Assembly (NCBI GenBank): GCA_900769995.1
Contig: CAAGIT010000141.1
Span: 1 to 5,292 of the forward strand
Reading direction: 5' to 3'
Length of the DNA stretch: 5,292 nucleotides
Origin: an uncultured Oscillospiraceae bacterium
Lineage (GTDB): Bacteria > Bacillota > Clostridia > Oscillospirales > Oscillospiraceae
The notes beneath the pieces are model-generated. The model ran no database searches. It saw nothing but the letters and a program-made list of their open reading frames with translations, and had not been told where the DNA came from. Below are positions 1 through 4,855 of this stretch, piece after piece; within the stretch, counting starts at the first letter, position 1; each line of letters opens with the position of its first letter. The translations under genes were made by a program, and so were the position numbers.

Positions 1-20
1 CGGATAATATCCGCCCCTAC
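1..20. repeat. Right end of a GTAGGGG/CCCCTAC palindromic repeat (partial)
   Basis: The window opens inside a short repeat that ends in CCCCTAC (14-20). Its reverse complement begins GTAGGGGCGGATATTATCCG, so it has the same GTAGGGG end followed by a GC-rich hairpin as the complete element at 740-801. The hairpin here is CGGATA/TATCCG. The left part lies outside the window. The assignment rests on the shared end sequence and hairpin style, not on extended identity. Confidence 0.55.
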
Positions 21-102
21 GCAACTCTGCGGTCTGTCAAAAACAAGTTTTTTGAAAGACGGAAAGCCCACCGGTGCAGTTCACCGGGTGCCGTAAAACA
101 GT
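21..102 (+). other. Hairpin-rich non-coding stretch ahead of a terminator
   Basis: No gene is supported here. Two stem-loops can be drawn: 32-43 with 49-60 (GTCTGTCAAAAA/TTTTTGAAAGAC, one internal mismatch, 5-nt loop) and 71-76 with 82-87 (CCGGTG/CACCGG, loop CAGTT). They lead directly into the + strand terminator at 104-138. The stretch could be the 3' end of a structured RNA or simply the 3' untranslated region of a gene left of the window. I do not recognise a known RNA family. The orientation is inferred from the terminator. Confidence 0.3.
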
Positions 103-103
103 T

Positions 104-138
104 AAACCGATCTGTGAATGTTCACAGGTCGGTTTTTT
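104..138 (+). terminator. Rho-independent terminator for a + strand transcript from the left
   Basis: The arms AAACCGATCTGTGAA (104-118) and TTCACAGGTCGGTTT (121-135) are inverted repeats with one difference. In + strand RNA that difference is a G-U pair, while on the other strand it would be an A-C mismatch. Six Ts (133-138) overlap and follow the descending arm. Both points say it works on + strand transcripts. The gene it ends lies outside the window. It also insulates the minus-strand DUF559 gene from upstream reading. Confidence 0.8.
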
Positions 139-159
139 ATATGTTGCACTGGTGTGGCA

Positions 160-216
160 GCACCCAAGGCTCCCTTGTGTAAAGGGAGCTGTCAGCGAAG
201 CTGACTGAGGGATTGC
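160..216 (+). repeat. Left arm of inverted repeat, two stem-loops
   Basis: The arm carries a first hairpin, GCTCCCTT/AAGGGAGC (169-176 with 182-189, loop GTGTA), and a second, GTCAGC-GAA-GCTGAC (191-205). It ends in GAGGGATTGC. It matches the reverse complement of 557-617 along almost its whole length. The differences are concentrated in the second stem, where both sides changed together. It contains the original stop codon of the DUF559 frame (TGA, 194 down to 192). Confidence 0.85.
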
Positions 217-242
217 TTTACCACGGAATCGATATACTCACA
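192..242 (-). pseudogene. Severed C-terminal codons of the DUF559 gene
   Basis: Reading leftward from 242 in the frame shifted relative to the main frame gives CEYIDSVVKQSLSQLR and then TGA. This is the kind of C-terminus (CEYID...SL) I expect for this DUF559 subfamily. It follows directly on the RNF that ends the intact part. The break therefore lies around 243-246, and the main frame stops early at 238-240. This tail is probably no longer translated as part of the protein, unless the break is a sequencing error or is bypassed. Confidence 0.65.
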
Positions 243-555
243 AACGAAAATTTCTGCTGACTTCATTGTTTGGGATACGAATAACCGTAAGACCATAAGC
301 CTCCAGAAAAGCAGTACGCTCCCCATCTTTTTTCATATTCCCATCCTCGTAGTGCTGGGAACCATCCAGCTCAATGACCAGTTTTGCATCCGCACTGTAA
401 AAATCTGCAATGTATTTCCCCAGCACTTTCTGCCTGGAAAAGCGAACAGGATAGGAACGCAAAAAGTCATACCAAAGATGCCGTTCTTCTTTTGTCATTT
501 CTTTTCGCAGTTGCCTTGCCAATGGTACCAACTGCTTATTATGTTTTGACTGCAT
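238..555 (-). CDS. DUF559 PD-(D/E)XK nuclease-like protein, 3'-frameshifted
   Basis: The product is a 105-residue protein of the DUF559 type, small single-domain proteins with a restriction-endonuclease/Vsr-like fold. No substrate is established for this subfamily that I can state. The N-terminal helix has MTKEERHLWYDFLR (residues 20-33). The core has KYIADFY with D51, then VIELDGSQHY with E62, D64 and Q67, fitting the D...ExD/Q nuclease site. Next come ERTAFLEAYGLTVIRIPNNEV and an early stop at RNFRL. Family members continue about 20 residues further, and those codons survive out of frame at 192-242, so this copy has lost its last helix although the active-site residues remain. I chose the ATG at 555 because GGAGGG sits 6 nt upstream; the earlier ATG at 588 lies inside the repeat arm and would add repeat-encoded residues. 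No clear promoter was found. Confidence 0.75.
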   Translation of the reverse strand: MQSKHNKQLVPLARQLRKEMTKEERHLWYDFLRSYPVRFSRQKVLGKYIADFYSADAKLVIELDGSQHYEDGNMKKDGERTAFLEAYGLTVIRIPNNEVSRNFRL

Positions 556-556
556 T

Positions 557-617
557 GCAATCCCTCCGTCACGGCTTCGCCGTGCCACCTCCCTTTACAC
601 AAGGGAGGCTTTGGTGC
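557..617 (-). repeat. Right arm of inverted repeat, two stem-loops
   Basis: This is the inverted partner of 160-216. Read on the minus strand it runs GCACCAAAGC..., then the hairpin CCTCCCTT/AAGGGAGG (588-595 with 601-608), then CACGGC/GCCGTG (570-575 with 579-584, 3-nt loop), then GGAGGGATTGC. The second stem differs in sequence from that of the left arm but pairs equally well. The GAGGGATTGC end touches the start of the DUF559 gene. Confidence 0.85.
562..567 (-). promoter_or_regulatory. Ribosome binding site of the DUF559 gene, inside the repeat arm
   Basis: GGAGGG on the minus strand stands 6 nt before the ATG at 555. It is part of the conserved GGAGGGATTGC end of the repeat, so the repeat supplies the translation signal. 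The same motif at the left arm (GAGGGATTGC) points the other way. Confidence 0.6.
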
Positions 618-739
618 GTCGCAAAATTTTACACCGCACAATACATCCGGCCGGAATGTATAGAAGTGCGCCCTTCATTCCGAAAGGATTTTGCAGCATC
701 CCTACAAATAGAAATTTGACGGTACATTCGTAATTCATC
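618..739. other. Spacer without recognisable gene
   Basis: No coding region is supported. The only structure seen is an imperfect palindrome at 641-661, ATACAT-CCGG/CCGG-ATGTAT with one extra A. Open frames crossing here consist of repeat sequence read in arbitrary frames. Confidence 0.5.
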
Positions 740-801
740 GTAGGGGACGGGTTCCCCGTCCCGATGGTACAGCGCAGTGGGAGGCGAAACGCCTCCCCTA
801 C
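740..801. repeat. GTAGGGG...CCCCTAC palindromic element with two hairpins
   Basis: This 62-bp element is bounded by GTAGGGGA (740-747) and TCCCCTAC (794-801). It has two perfect 8-bp stems: GGGACGGG/CCCGTCCC (744-751 with 755-762, loop TTC) and GGGAGGCG/CGCCTCCC (779-786 with 790-797, loop AAA). A 16-nt linker lies between them. It looks like a REP/MITE-type intergenic repeat. The truncated copy at 1-20 shares the end sequence. I saw no target duplication around it. Confidence 0.75.
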
Positions 802-912
802 AGTGTTTGACGCCGGTTGTCACGCATATTACAGCCTGATAAATTCCGATTTATCTCACTCTTTTGTAAATAAAGTATATCAGTAAAATAGGAAGAAGTC
901 TACCATCCGCAC
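802..912. other. AT-rich spacer, nothing recognised
   Basis: This is a non-coding stretch between the palindromic element and the asd terminator. I see no gene, RNA or convincing promoter in it. Confidence 0.4.
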
Positions 913-950
913 AGAGAAACGCCCAAAGAAGTTTAGGCTTCTTCGGGCGT
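913..950 (-). terminator. Terminator of the hom-lysC-asd operon
   Basis: On the minus strand ACGCCCGAAGAAG (950-938) pairs with CTTCTTTGGGCGT (931-919) across a 6-nt loop, 13 pairs in all. The one imperfect pair is G-U in minus-strand RNA but A-C in + strand RNA, so the hairpin favours the minus transcript. The T-rich tail TTTCTCT after the stem is weak. It lies about 65 bp beyond the asd stop codon. Confidence 0.7.
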
Positions 951-1014
951 ACGCAATACCGTCTTACGAACACCCGTCATTCACCGGTGGTCTTTTTTGT
1001 TCAGAGGTCTTATA

Positions 1015-2019
1015 CTATTTCTCGATCAGCAGCTCTGCGATCTGGATGGCGTTCGTGGCAGCGCCCTTGCGCACCTGGTCGCCGCAGCACCACAGACACA
1101 GGCCGTTCGGGTCGGTCAGGTCGGGACGGATCCTGCCGACAAAGACGGTGTCCTGATTGGACGTGTCGAGGGGCATCGGGTATTCGTGCTTGGTCAGGTT
1201 ATCCACCAGCTTGCAGCCGGGTGCTCTCGCGATGACACGGCTTGCCTCTCTGACGGAAACGGGCTTGTCAAAATGCAGGGAGACGGAGATCGAATGGCTG
1301 CGCACCACCGGCACGCGGACACAGGTGCAGCTCACCTTCAGCTCCGGCAGGTGCATAATCTTTCTGCCCTCGTTCTGCATCTTCATCTCCTCGCTGGTAT
1401 AGCCCTCGTACTGTTCGCCGCCGATCTGCGGGATGAGGTTATAGGCGATCTGATGGCTGAACACCTTCGGCTCCACGGACTTGCCCATGCGCAGAGCCTC
1501 CACCTGCTCGGCAAGCTCGATCGGGCCGCCGGCACCTGCGCCGGAAACTGCCTGATAGGTCGAGGCGATCATGGTGCGGATGGGGCTGATGGCGTTCAGG
1601 GCGTTGACTGCCGTGAGCGTGATAATGGTCGAGCAGTTGGGGTTGGAAATGATGCCCTGATGGTTTTTGGCATCCTCCGCGTTGATCTCCGGCACGATCA
1701 ACGGCACCTTGGGGTCCATGCGGAATGCGGAGGAATTATCCACAAACACCGCGCCTGCCTTGACGATCGCGGGAGCAAATTCCTTGGCGATGTCATTTTC
1801 TGCCGCGCCGAGGACGATATCCAGACCCTCAAACGCAGTTTCGCACGCTTCCTCGATCTGGATGGGCTTTCCGTTCCATTCGACGACCTTGCCCGCGGAA
1901 CGCTTGCTTGCGTACAGGTGCAGCTCCGAGATCGGGAACTCGCGCTCGAGCAAAATTTTCATCATTTCTCTGCCGACCGCACCGGTCGCGCCGAGAATAC
2001 CTACTTTGTACTGCTTCAT
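1015..2019 (-). CDS. asd: Aspartate-semialdehyde dehydrogenase
   Basis: This enzyme reduces aspartyl-4-phosphate with NADPH to aspartate semialdehyde, the branch point to lysine/diaminopimelate, threonine and methionine; it is cytosolic. The 334-residue protein has the usual length. The NADP-binding loop GATGAVG is at residues 10-16, NSSAFR at 95-100, and SNPNCST at 125-131 with catalytic Cys129. YQAVSGAGAGG is at 155-165, and RVPVVRSHS at 235-243 supplies the substrate-binding Arg and catalytic His242. The C-terminus DQVRKGAATNAIQIAELL is typical. I place the start at the ATG at 2019, because AAGGAG lies 8 nt before it; the GTG at 2028 would directly abut that site. It is the last gene of the operon, 12 bp after lysC, and is followed by a terminator. 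Confidence 0.95.
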   Translation of the reverse strand: MKQYKVGILGATGAVGREMMKILLEREFPISELHLYASKRSAGKVVEWNGKPIQIEEACETAFEGLDIVLGAAENDIAKEFAPAIVKAGAVFVDNSSAFRMDPKVPLIVPEINAEDAKNHQGIISNPNCSTIITLTAVNALNAISPIRTMIASTYQAVSGAGAGGPIELAEQVEALRMGKSVEPKVFSHQIAYNLIPQIGGEQYEGYTSEEMKMQNEGRKIMHLPELKVSCTCVRVPVVRSHSISVSLHFDKPVSVREASRVIARAPGCKLVDNLTKHEYPMPLDTSNQDTVFVGRIRPDLTDPNGLCLWCCGDQVRKGAATNAIQIAELLIEK

Positions 2020-2027
2020 ATGGGTCA

Positions 2028-2033
2028 CTCCTT
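2028..2033 (-). promoter_or_regulatory. Ribosome binding site deciding the asd start
   Basis: AAGGAG on the minus strand overlaps the last bases of the lysC stop codon (TAA, 2034-2032). It stands 8 nt before the ATG at 2019. The upstream in-frame GTG at 2028 begins on the last base of the motif and so cannot use it. The overlap with the lysC stop suggests translational coupling. Confidence 0.8.
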
Positions 2034-3348
2034 ACTTTACAAATGCTTCGTAGAGCACGCGGATGGTGGCGGCATAGTCCTTGTTGTCCACGCCGACAAG
2101 GATATTCAGCTCATCCGGCCCCTGCGAAATCATACGGATGTTGATGCCCTGCTCACCGAGGGCGGCAAAAATCTTACCGGAGGTACCTGCGCGGAACGCC
2201 ATCTTTCGGCCGACAACGGCAATGATGGAGATGCTGTCCGTTACCTTGATGTTATCGGGACGCACCCTGGTGCGCAGCTCGTCGGTAATGGAGTAAAGAT
2301 GCGGGGTCAGCTTCTCGGTGGGCACGACGAGAGAGAGCACGTCGATGCCGGTGGGGGTGTAGCAGATGGGCACGGTGTTGTCCTCAAAGACCTCGACGAT
2401 GTTACGCAGCGTGCCGACGGCACCTGCCATGCCCTTCTTATAAATCGTGACGACGGAGAAGTCACGCTTGCCGGCGATGCCGGTAATGAAGCCGCGCTTG
2501 GAGTCGCGCGCTTCGGGGAAATCCTCGCTGATGAGCGTGCCGGGATGCTCCGGCTCGTTGGTGTTGCGGATGTTCAGGGGGATGTTCTTTTCGCGCACGG
2601 GGAATACCGTCATCTCGTGCAGCACCTGTGCGCCGCTGTAGCTGAGCTGACGCAGCTCGCTGTAGGTGGCGCGTTCAATGGTTCTCGGGTTGTCAACGAT
2701 GCGCGGGTCTGCCATCAGCATACCCGATACGTCCGTCCAGTTTTCATAGACATCCGCATCGACCGCCGCCGCAGCCAGCGCGCCCGTGATGTCCGAACCG
2801 CCGCGGGTCAGGGTGCGGATCTTGCCGTCGGGCATCAGACCATAGAAGCCGGGAATGACCGCGCAGCGGCCGTCCAGCCGTTTGACCAGTGCGGGATAGG
2901 ATTTCTCCTGATCAACGGTGCCGTCATAGTGGAAATAGAGCCACTCGGTTGCATCGACAAATTCAAAGCCCAAATACTCCGCCATCAGCAGAGCCGAGAA
3001 ATATTCGCCGCGGGAGACAAGCTCCTCACGGGAGATGCCGCGCTCCATCTTTTCGCGCAGAGCGGCAAACTCCGCTTCGAGGTCGAGCTGCAGACCCAGC
3101 TCGTCGCGGATGGAGCAGTAGCGTTCGCGGATCATATCAAAAATGTGGTCGCAGGACACGCCGTACTGCAAATGCGCGTAGCACAGGTACAGCAGATCGG
3201 TGATCTTATTGTCATCGGAAAAACGCTTGCCGGCGGCGGATACGACCACGATGCGGCGTGACGGATCGGCAGTGACAATGTCCTTGATTTTACGGTACTG
3301 GGCGGCATCCGCCATGGATGTGCCGCCGAATTTCAAAACTTTTAACAC
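2032..3348 (-). CDS. lysC: Aspartate kinase, monofunctional with C-terminal ACT domains
   Basis: This enzyme phosphorylates L-aspartate with ATP, the committed step of the aspartate family. The 438-residue protein has the kinase domain at about 1-285: KFGGTS at 6-11, VVSAAGKRFSDD at 34-46, SRGEYFSALLMAEYLG at 112-127, TRGGSDITGALAA at 181-193, TDVSGMLMADPRIV at 205-218, and SYSGAQVLH at 236-244. Two ACT domains follow, about 295-365 and 372-438. The second carries AGTSGKIFAALGEQGINIRMISQGPDELNI, the classic effector-binding and dimer region, so feedback inhibition by an end product is expected. Which amino acid inhibits cannot be read from the sequence. The start is GTG at 3348 with AAGGAG (3361-3356) 7 nt upstream. 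The MITE between hom and this gene leaves that site intact. The symbol is by function; the paralogue class is not certain. Confidence 0.93.
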   Translation of the reverse strand: MLKVLKFGGTSMADAAQYRKIKDIVTADPSRRIVVVSAAGKRFSDDNKITDLLYLCYAHLQYGVSCDHIFDMIRERYCSIRDELGLQLDLEAEFAALREKMERGISREELVSRGEYFSALLMAEYLGFEFVDATEWLYFHYDGTVDQEKSYPALVKRLDGRCAVIPGFYGLMPDGKIRTLTRGGSDITGALAAAAVDADVYENWTDVSGMLMADPRIVDNPRTIERATYSELRQLSYSGAQVLHEMTVFPVREKNIPLNIRNTNEPEHPGTLISEDFPEARDSKRGFITGIAGKRDFSVVTIYKKGMAGAVGTLRNIVEVFEDNTVPICYTPTGIDVLSLVVPTEKLTPHLYSITDELRTRVRPDNIKVTDSISIIAVVGRKMAFRAGTSGKIFAALGEQGINIRMISQGPDELNILVGVDNKDYAATIRVLYEAFVK

Positions 3349-3370
3349 GGGTGGTCTCCTTTAGTTAGAA

Positions 3371-3455
3371 TTAGGGAAGCTCTGAATCAATCTGCAAGAG
3401 CGGTCGGCAAAAGATCCGCCGAGCGCCGCAGCCGATTTGTTCAGAGATTCCTTAG
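3371..3455. mobile_element. 77-bp MITE-like insertion (3375-3451) with TTAG target duplication
   Basis: The terminal inverted repeats GGAAGCTCTGAA (3375-3386) and TTCAGAGATTCC (3440-3451) match at 11 of 12 positions; extended to 21 bp they match at 17. TTAG stands directly outside both ends (3371-3374 and 3452-3455), a 4-bp duplication that fits the YTAR target known for IS5-family elements, whose ends also begin GGAAG. The interior has a further stem, TCGGC/GCCGA, and no coding capacity. It fills the gap between hom and lysC: the hom stop codon is part of the duplicated CTAA (minus strand), and the lysC ribosome binding site lies beyond the other copy. Family assignment is by resemblance; no autonomous parent is visible here. 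Confidence 0.7.
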
Positions 3456-4603
3456 CGCAACGATGCGATAAAGCAGTCGGGATCGGCGGCGCGGTGCTGC
3501 TTCGCCCACGCATGGATCTCCGAGGCGGATACTTCCTTCGTGATAACGCCGCTGCCGAGTGTCTGTGCCACGCGGGCCTCCAGCCAGGCATCCATACAGC
3601 TCGTGCGGACGTAGTAGGCGCGGAGGATCGAGCTGTTATCCACGTGCATCTCGTCCAGACGGTCGGTGTAGAAGCCGAGCGGCCCACGGGCAATATCCAC
3701 GCAGTCCTGTAAAACATTGTATGCCGTGGGATAGCGGCCGGCACCCTGACCGTAAAAGCTCTGCTTGCCGATATATTCGCCGGTGAGGGAGATGAGGTTG
3801 TAGTTGGCCGGAATGGCGCTCTCGGGCATGGTCGGCGGCACAAAGGCAGGCTCGATATAGGCGGCAACGCAGCCGTCCAGACGGCGCGATGCGGCGATCA
3901 TCTTGCACACGCGGCCAAGCTCCTTCGCGGCGGCAATATCGGCGGCGGTGACGTGCTCGATGCCCTCGGTGATGACCTCGGCCTCGTCGATCACACAGCC
4001 GTAGGCGATGTTCGATGAGATGACCAGCTTGCGGCGAATATCCGCGCCGTTGAGGTCATCTGCGGGGTTTGCCTCTGCGTAGCCCAGACGCTGTGCTTCC
4101 TGCAAAGCGGGTTCAAAATTCTCGCCCGTACAGGTCATGGTGTCGAGGATGAAATTGGTCGTGCCGTTCATGATGCCGCTGATGCGGATGACCTTCTCCT
4201 GCTTTGCGGTACGCTCTAAGCTCGTCAGCCACGGAATACCGCCGCCGGCTGCCGCCGTACAGCGCAGACTGCCGCCCTTTGCCGCAGCCAGCTCGACCAG
4301 CTCACGGTAGTGCGCGGCAATGAGAAGCTTGTTGGCGGTGACGACGTTCTTGCCCGCCTCCAACGCGCCTTTGACAAATTCATAGGACGGATGCAGCCCG
4401 CCGATGACCTCGATGACGGTATCGATGCTGCTGTCGTTCAAAATCTCCTTATAGTCGCTGACGATCGGGCAGGTCACGCCCTCGGGCACGGCGAGACTCA
4501 TCGCACAGGCAACCTCCATATCCTTTCGGTCGCGGATGAATTCATATACGCCGTAGCCAACGGTGCCCAGACCGAGCAGGGCGATTCTCATTTTCCTATT
4601 CAT
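3452..4603 (-). CDS. hom: Homoserine dehydrogenase, short form
   Basis: This enzyme reduces aspartate semialdehyde to homoserine with NAD(P)H, opening the threonine/methionine branch. The 383-residue protein has a Rossmann domain starting IALLGLGTVGYGV (7-19), NVVTANK (86-92), AAGGGIP (118-124), GIMNGTTNFIL (143-153), and AEANPADDLNGADIRRKL (176-193), which holds the Asp188/Lys192 pair expected for catalysis. GQGAGRYPTAYNVLQD (285-300) is the usual late motif. Many bacterial homologues run to about 430 residues with a C-terminal ACT domain. This one ends soon after ILRAYYVR (326-333), where that domain would begin, followed by about 50 unrelated-looking residues, so regulation by threonine through ACT may be absent. 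The start is ATG at 4603 with AGAAGG 9 nt upstream; an internal ATG at 4591 has poorer spacing. It is the first gene of the operon. Confidence 0.93.
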   Translation of the reverse strand: MNRKMRIALLGLGTVGYGVYEFIRDRKDMEVACAMSLAVPEGVTCPIVSDYKEILNDSSIDTVIEVIGGLHPSYEFVKGALEAGKNVVTANKLLIAAHYRELVELAAAKGGSLRCTAAAGGGIPWLTSLERTAKQEKVIRISGIMNGTTNFILDTMTCTGENFEPALQEAQRLGYAEANPADDLNGADIRRKLVISSNIAYGCVIDEAEVITEGIEHVTAADIAAAKELGRVCKMIAASRRLDGCVAAYIEPAFVPPTMPESAIPANYNLISLTGEYIGKQSFYGQGAGRYPTAYNVLQDCVDIARGPLGFYTDRLDEMHVDNSSILRAYYVRTSCMDAWLEARVAQTLGSGVITKEVSASEIHAWAKQHRAADPDCFIASLR

Positions 4604-4612
4604 ATATATATG

Positions 4613-4618
4613 CCTTCT
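4613..4618 (-). promoter_or_regulatory. Ribosome binding site of hom
   Basis: AGAAGG on the minus strand lies 9 nt before the hom ATG, separated from it by an AT-only run. It is 6 nt downstream of the last arm of the nested inverted repeat in the leader, so folding of that element could influence access to it. Confidence 0.6.
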
Positions 4619-4624
4619 TTCGCG

Positions 4625-4664
4625 TGCAAGTGTCCGCGCCAGAAAAACACTTGCATTTTTCTGG
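4625..4664 (-). promoter_or_regulatory. Nested inverted repeats in the hom leader (possible pseudoknot or switch)
   Basis: On the minus strand CCAGAAAAA (4664-4656) and TTTTTCTGG (4647-4639) form a perfect 9-bp stem around the 8-nt loop TGCAAGTG. That whole loop is perfectly complementary to CACTTGCA (4632-4625), 6 nt further on. The two pairings interlock: they could form an H-type pseudoknot or act as alternative hairpins. At DNA level the arms TGCAAGTGT/ACACTTGCA, with centres 22 bp apart, could also be an operator. The element begins at the predicted transcription start and ends 6 nt before the ribosome binding site. I recognise no known riboswitch; the function is inference. Confidence 0.55.
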
Positions 4665-4669
4665 GAAAC

Positions 4670-4698
4670 AGTATATCATATATTCAGAGAAAACGCAA
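4670..4698 (-). promoter_or_regulatory. Promoter of the hom-lysC-asd operon
   Basis: The minus strand has TTGCGT (4698-4693), a 17-bp spacer and TATACT (4675-4670), a sigma-70/SigA-type promoter with a near-consensus -10. Transcription would start near 4663, giving a leader of about 60 nt that opens with the nested inverted repeat. It is the only well-spaced candidate I found for the operon. Confidence 0.65.
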
Positions 4699-4735
4699 GC
4701 AACGCAAAATGGTTTTTTTTCGAAATAAAGACGAA

Positions 4736-4769
4736 TTTTACCGCTTTTTTTCGTTTTCTCGCGGTAAGA
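4736..4769. repeat. Dyad in the divergent intergenic region
   Basis: TTACCGC (4738-4744) and GCGGTAA (4761-4767) form a perfect 7-bp inverted repeat around a 16-nt pyrimidine-rich centre. It can be extended by two weaker pairs. It lies upstream of both promoter regions, so an operator for a shared regulator or a stem in the thrC leader are both possible. Nothing more specific can be said. Confidence 0.4.
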
Positions 4770-4779
4770 AACGGCAAAA

Positions 4780-4829
4780 TGCAAATCTGTCGGCAGCATG
4801 ATTCCGGCAGCCGTGGACAGATTTTTGCA
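4780..4829 (+). promoter_or_regulatory. Stem-loop ahead of thrC
   Basis: TGCAAATCTGTC (4780-4791) pairs fully with GACAGA + TTTGCA (4816-4821, 4824-4829), leaving two bulged Ts: 12 base pairs. The loop contains CGGCAGC twice and can form a small inner GGC/GCC stem. It ends 15 nt before the thrC ribosome binding site AGGTGA (4845-4850). There is no T-run after it, so it is not a terminator. A role in the thrC leader or as a protein-binding site is inference. I found no convincing thrC promoter; TGGACA (4814-4819) with CATAAA (4836-4841) would start too close to the ribosome binding site. Confidence 0.4.
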
Positions 4830-4855
4830 CAAATACATAAAGACAGGTGATTTTT

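Larger units (their letters stand above)
160..617 (-). mobile_element. Candidate nuclease-gene unit bounded by inverted double-hairpin arms
   Basis: A DUF559-type gene is enclosed by two copies of one repeat in inverted orientation (160-216 and 557-617). The arms are not just neighbours of the gene. The right arm supplies its ribosome binding site (562-567), and the reading frame originally ended at a TGA in the left arm (192-194). Arms and gene therefore look like one inherited unit of about 460 bp. I found no convincing target-site duplication at the outer ends and no transposase, so movement would need help from elsewhere. The alternative is a gene that drifted between two independently inserted repeats. 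Mobility is inference; the inverted arms and the gene-arm overlap are seen directly. Confidence 0.5.

Noticed and set aside
21..102. Possible c-di-GMP-I riboswitch or other known RNA
   Set aside because: GACGGAAAGCC and CCGGGTGCCG superficially recall the 3' half of that aptamer, but the conserved CACAGGGCAAAC and GCAAAGCC core positions are not present. No family could be supported.
384..719. 111-codon + strand frame opposite the DUF559 gene
   Set aside because: It is a shadow of the DUF559 gene and the right repeat arm, with no recognisable domain.
629..823. 64-codon minus-strand frame with GGVSPPTALYHRDGEPVPYDEL
   Set aside because: It is the palindromic element at 740-801 read through in one frame. 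This sort of peptide is a by-product of the repeat.
984..1009. CACCGGTGG followed by TTTTTT as a + strand terminator
   Set aside because: The palindrome has no proper loop and the alternative CACC/GGTG stem is only four pairs. No + strand gene needs terminating there.
997..3261. 754-codon open frame on the + strand antisense to asd and lysC
   Set aside because: It covers two confidently identified genes on the other strand, crosses their junction, has no recognisable domain and no ribosome binding site. Long antisense frames are common in GC-rich genes.
3361..3908. Open frames of 168 and 90 codons overlapping hom on the minus strand
   Set aside because: They are alternative frames of the hom coding sequence, low in complexity and without family resemblance.
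4814..4841. thrC promoter TGGACA-N16-CATAAA
   Set aside because: The start would fall on the ribosome binding site, the -10 is weak, and the -35 lies inside the stem-loop arm.
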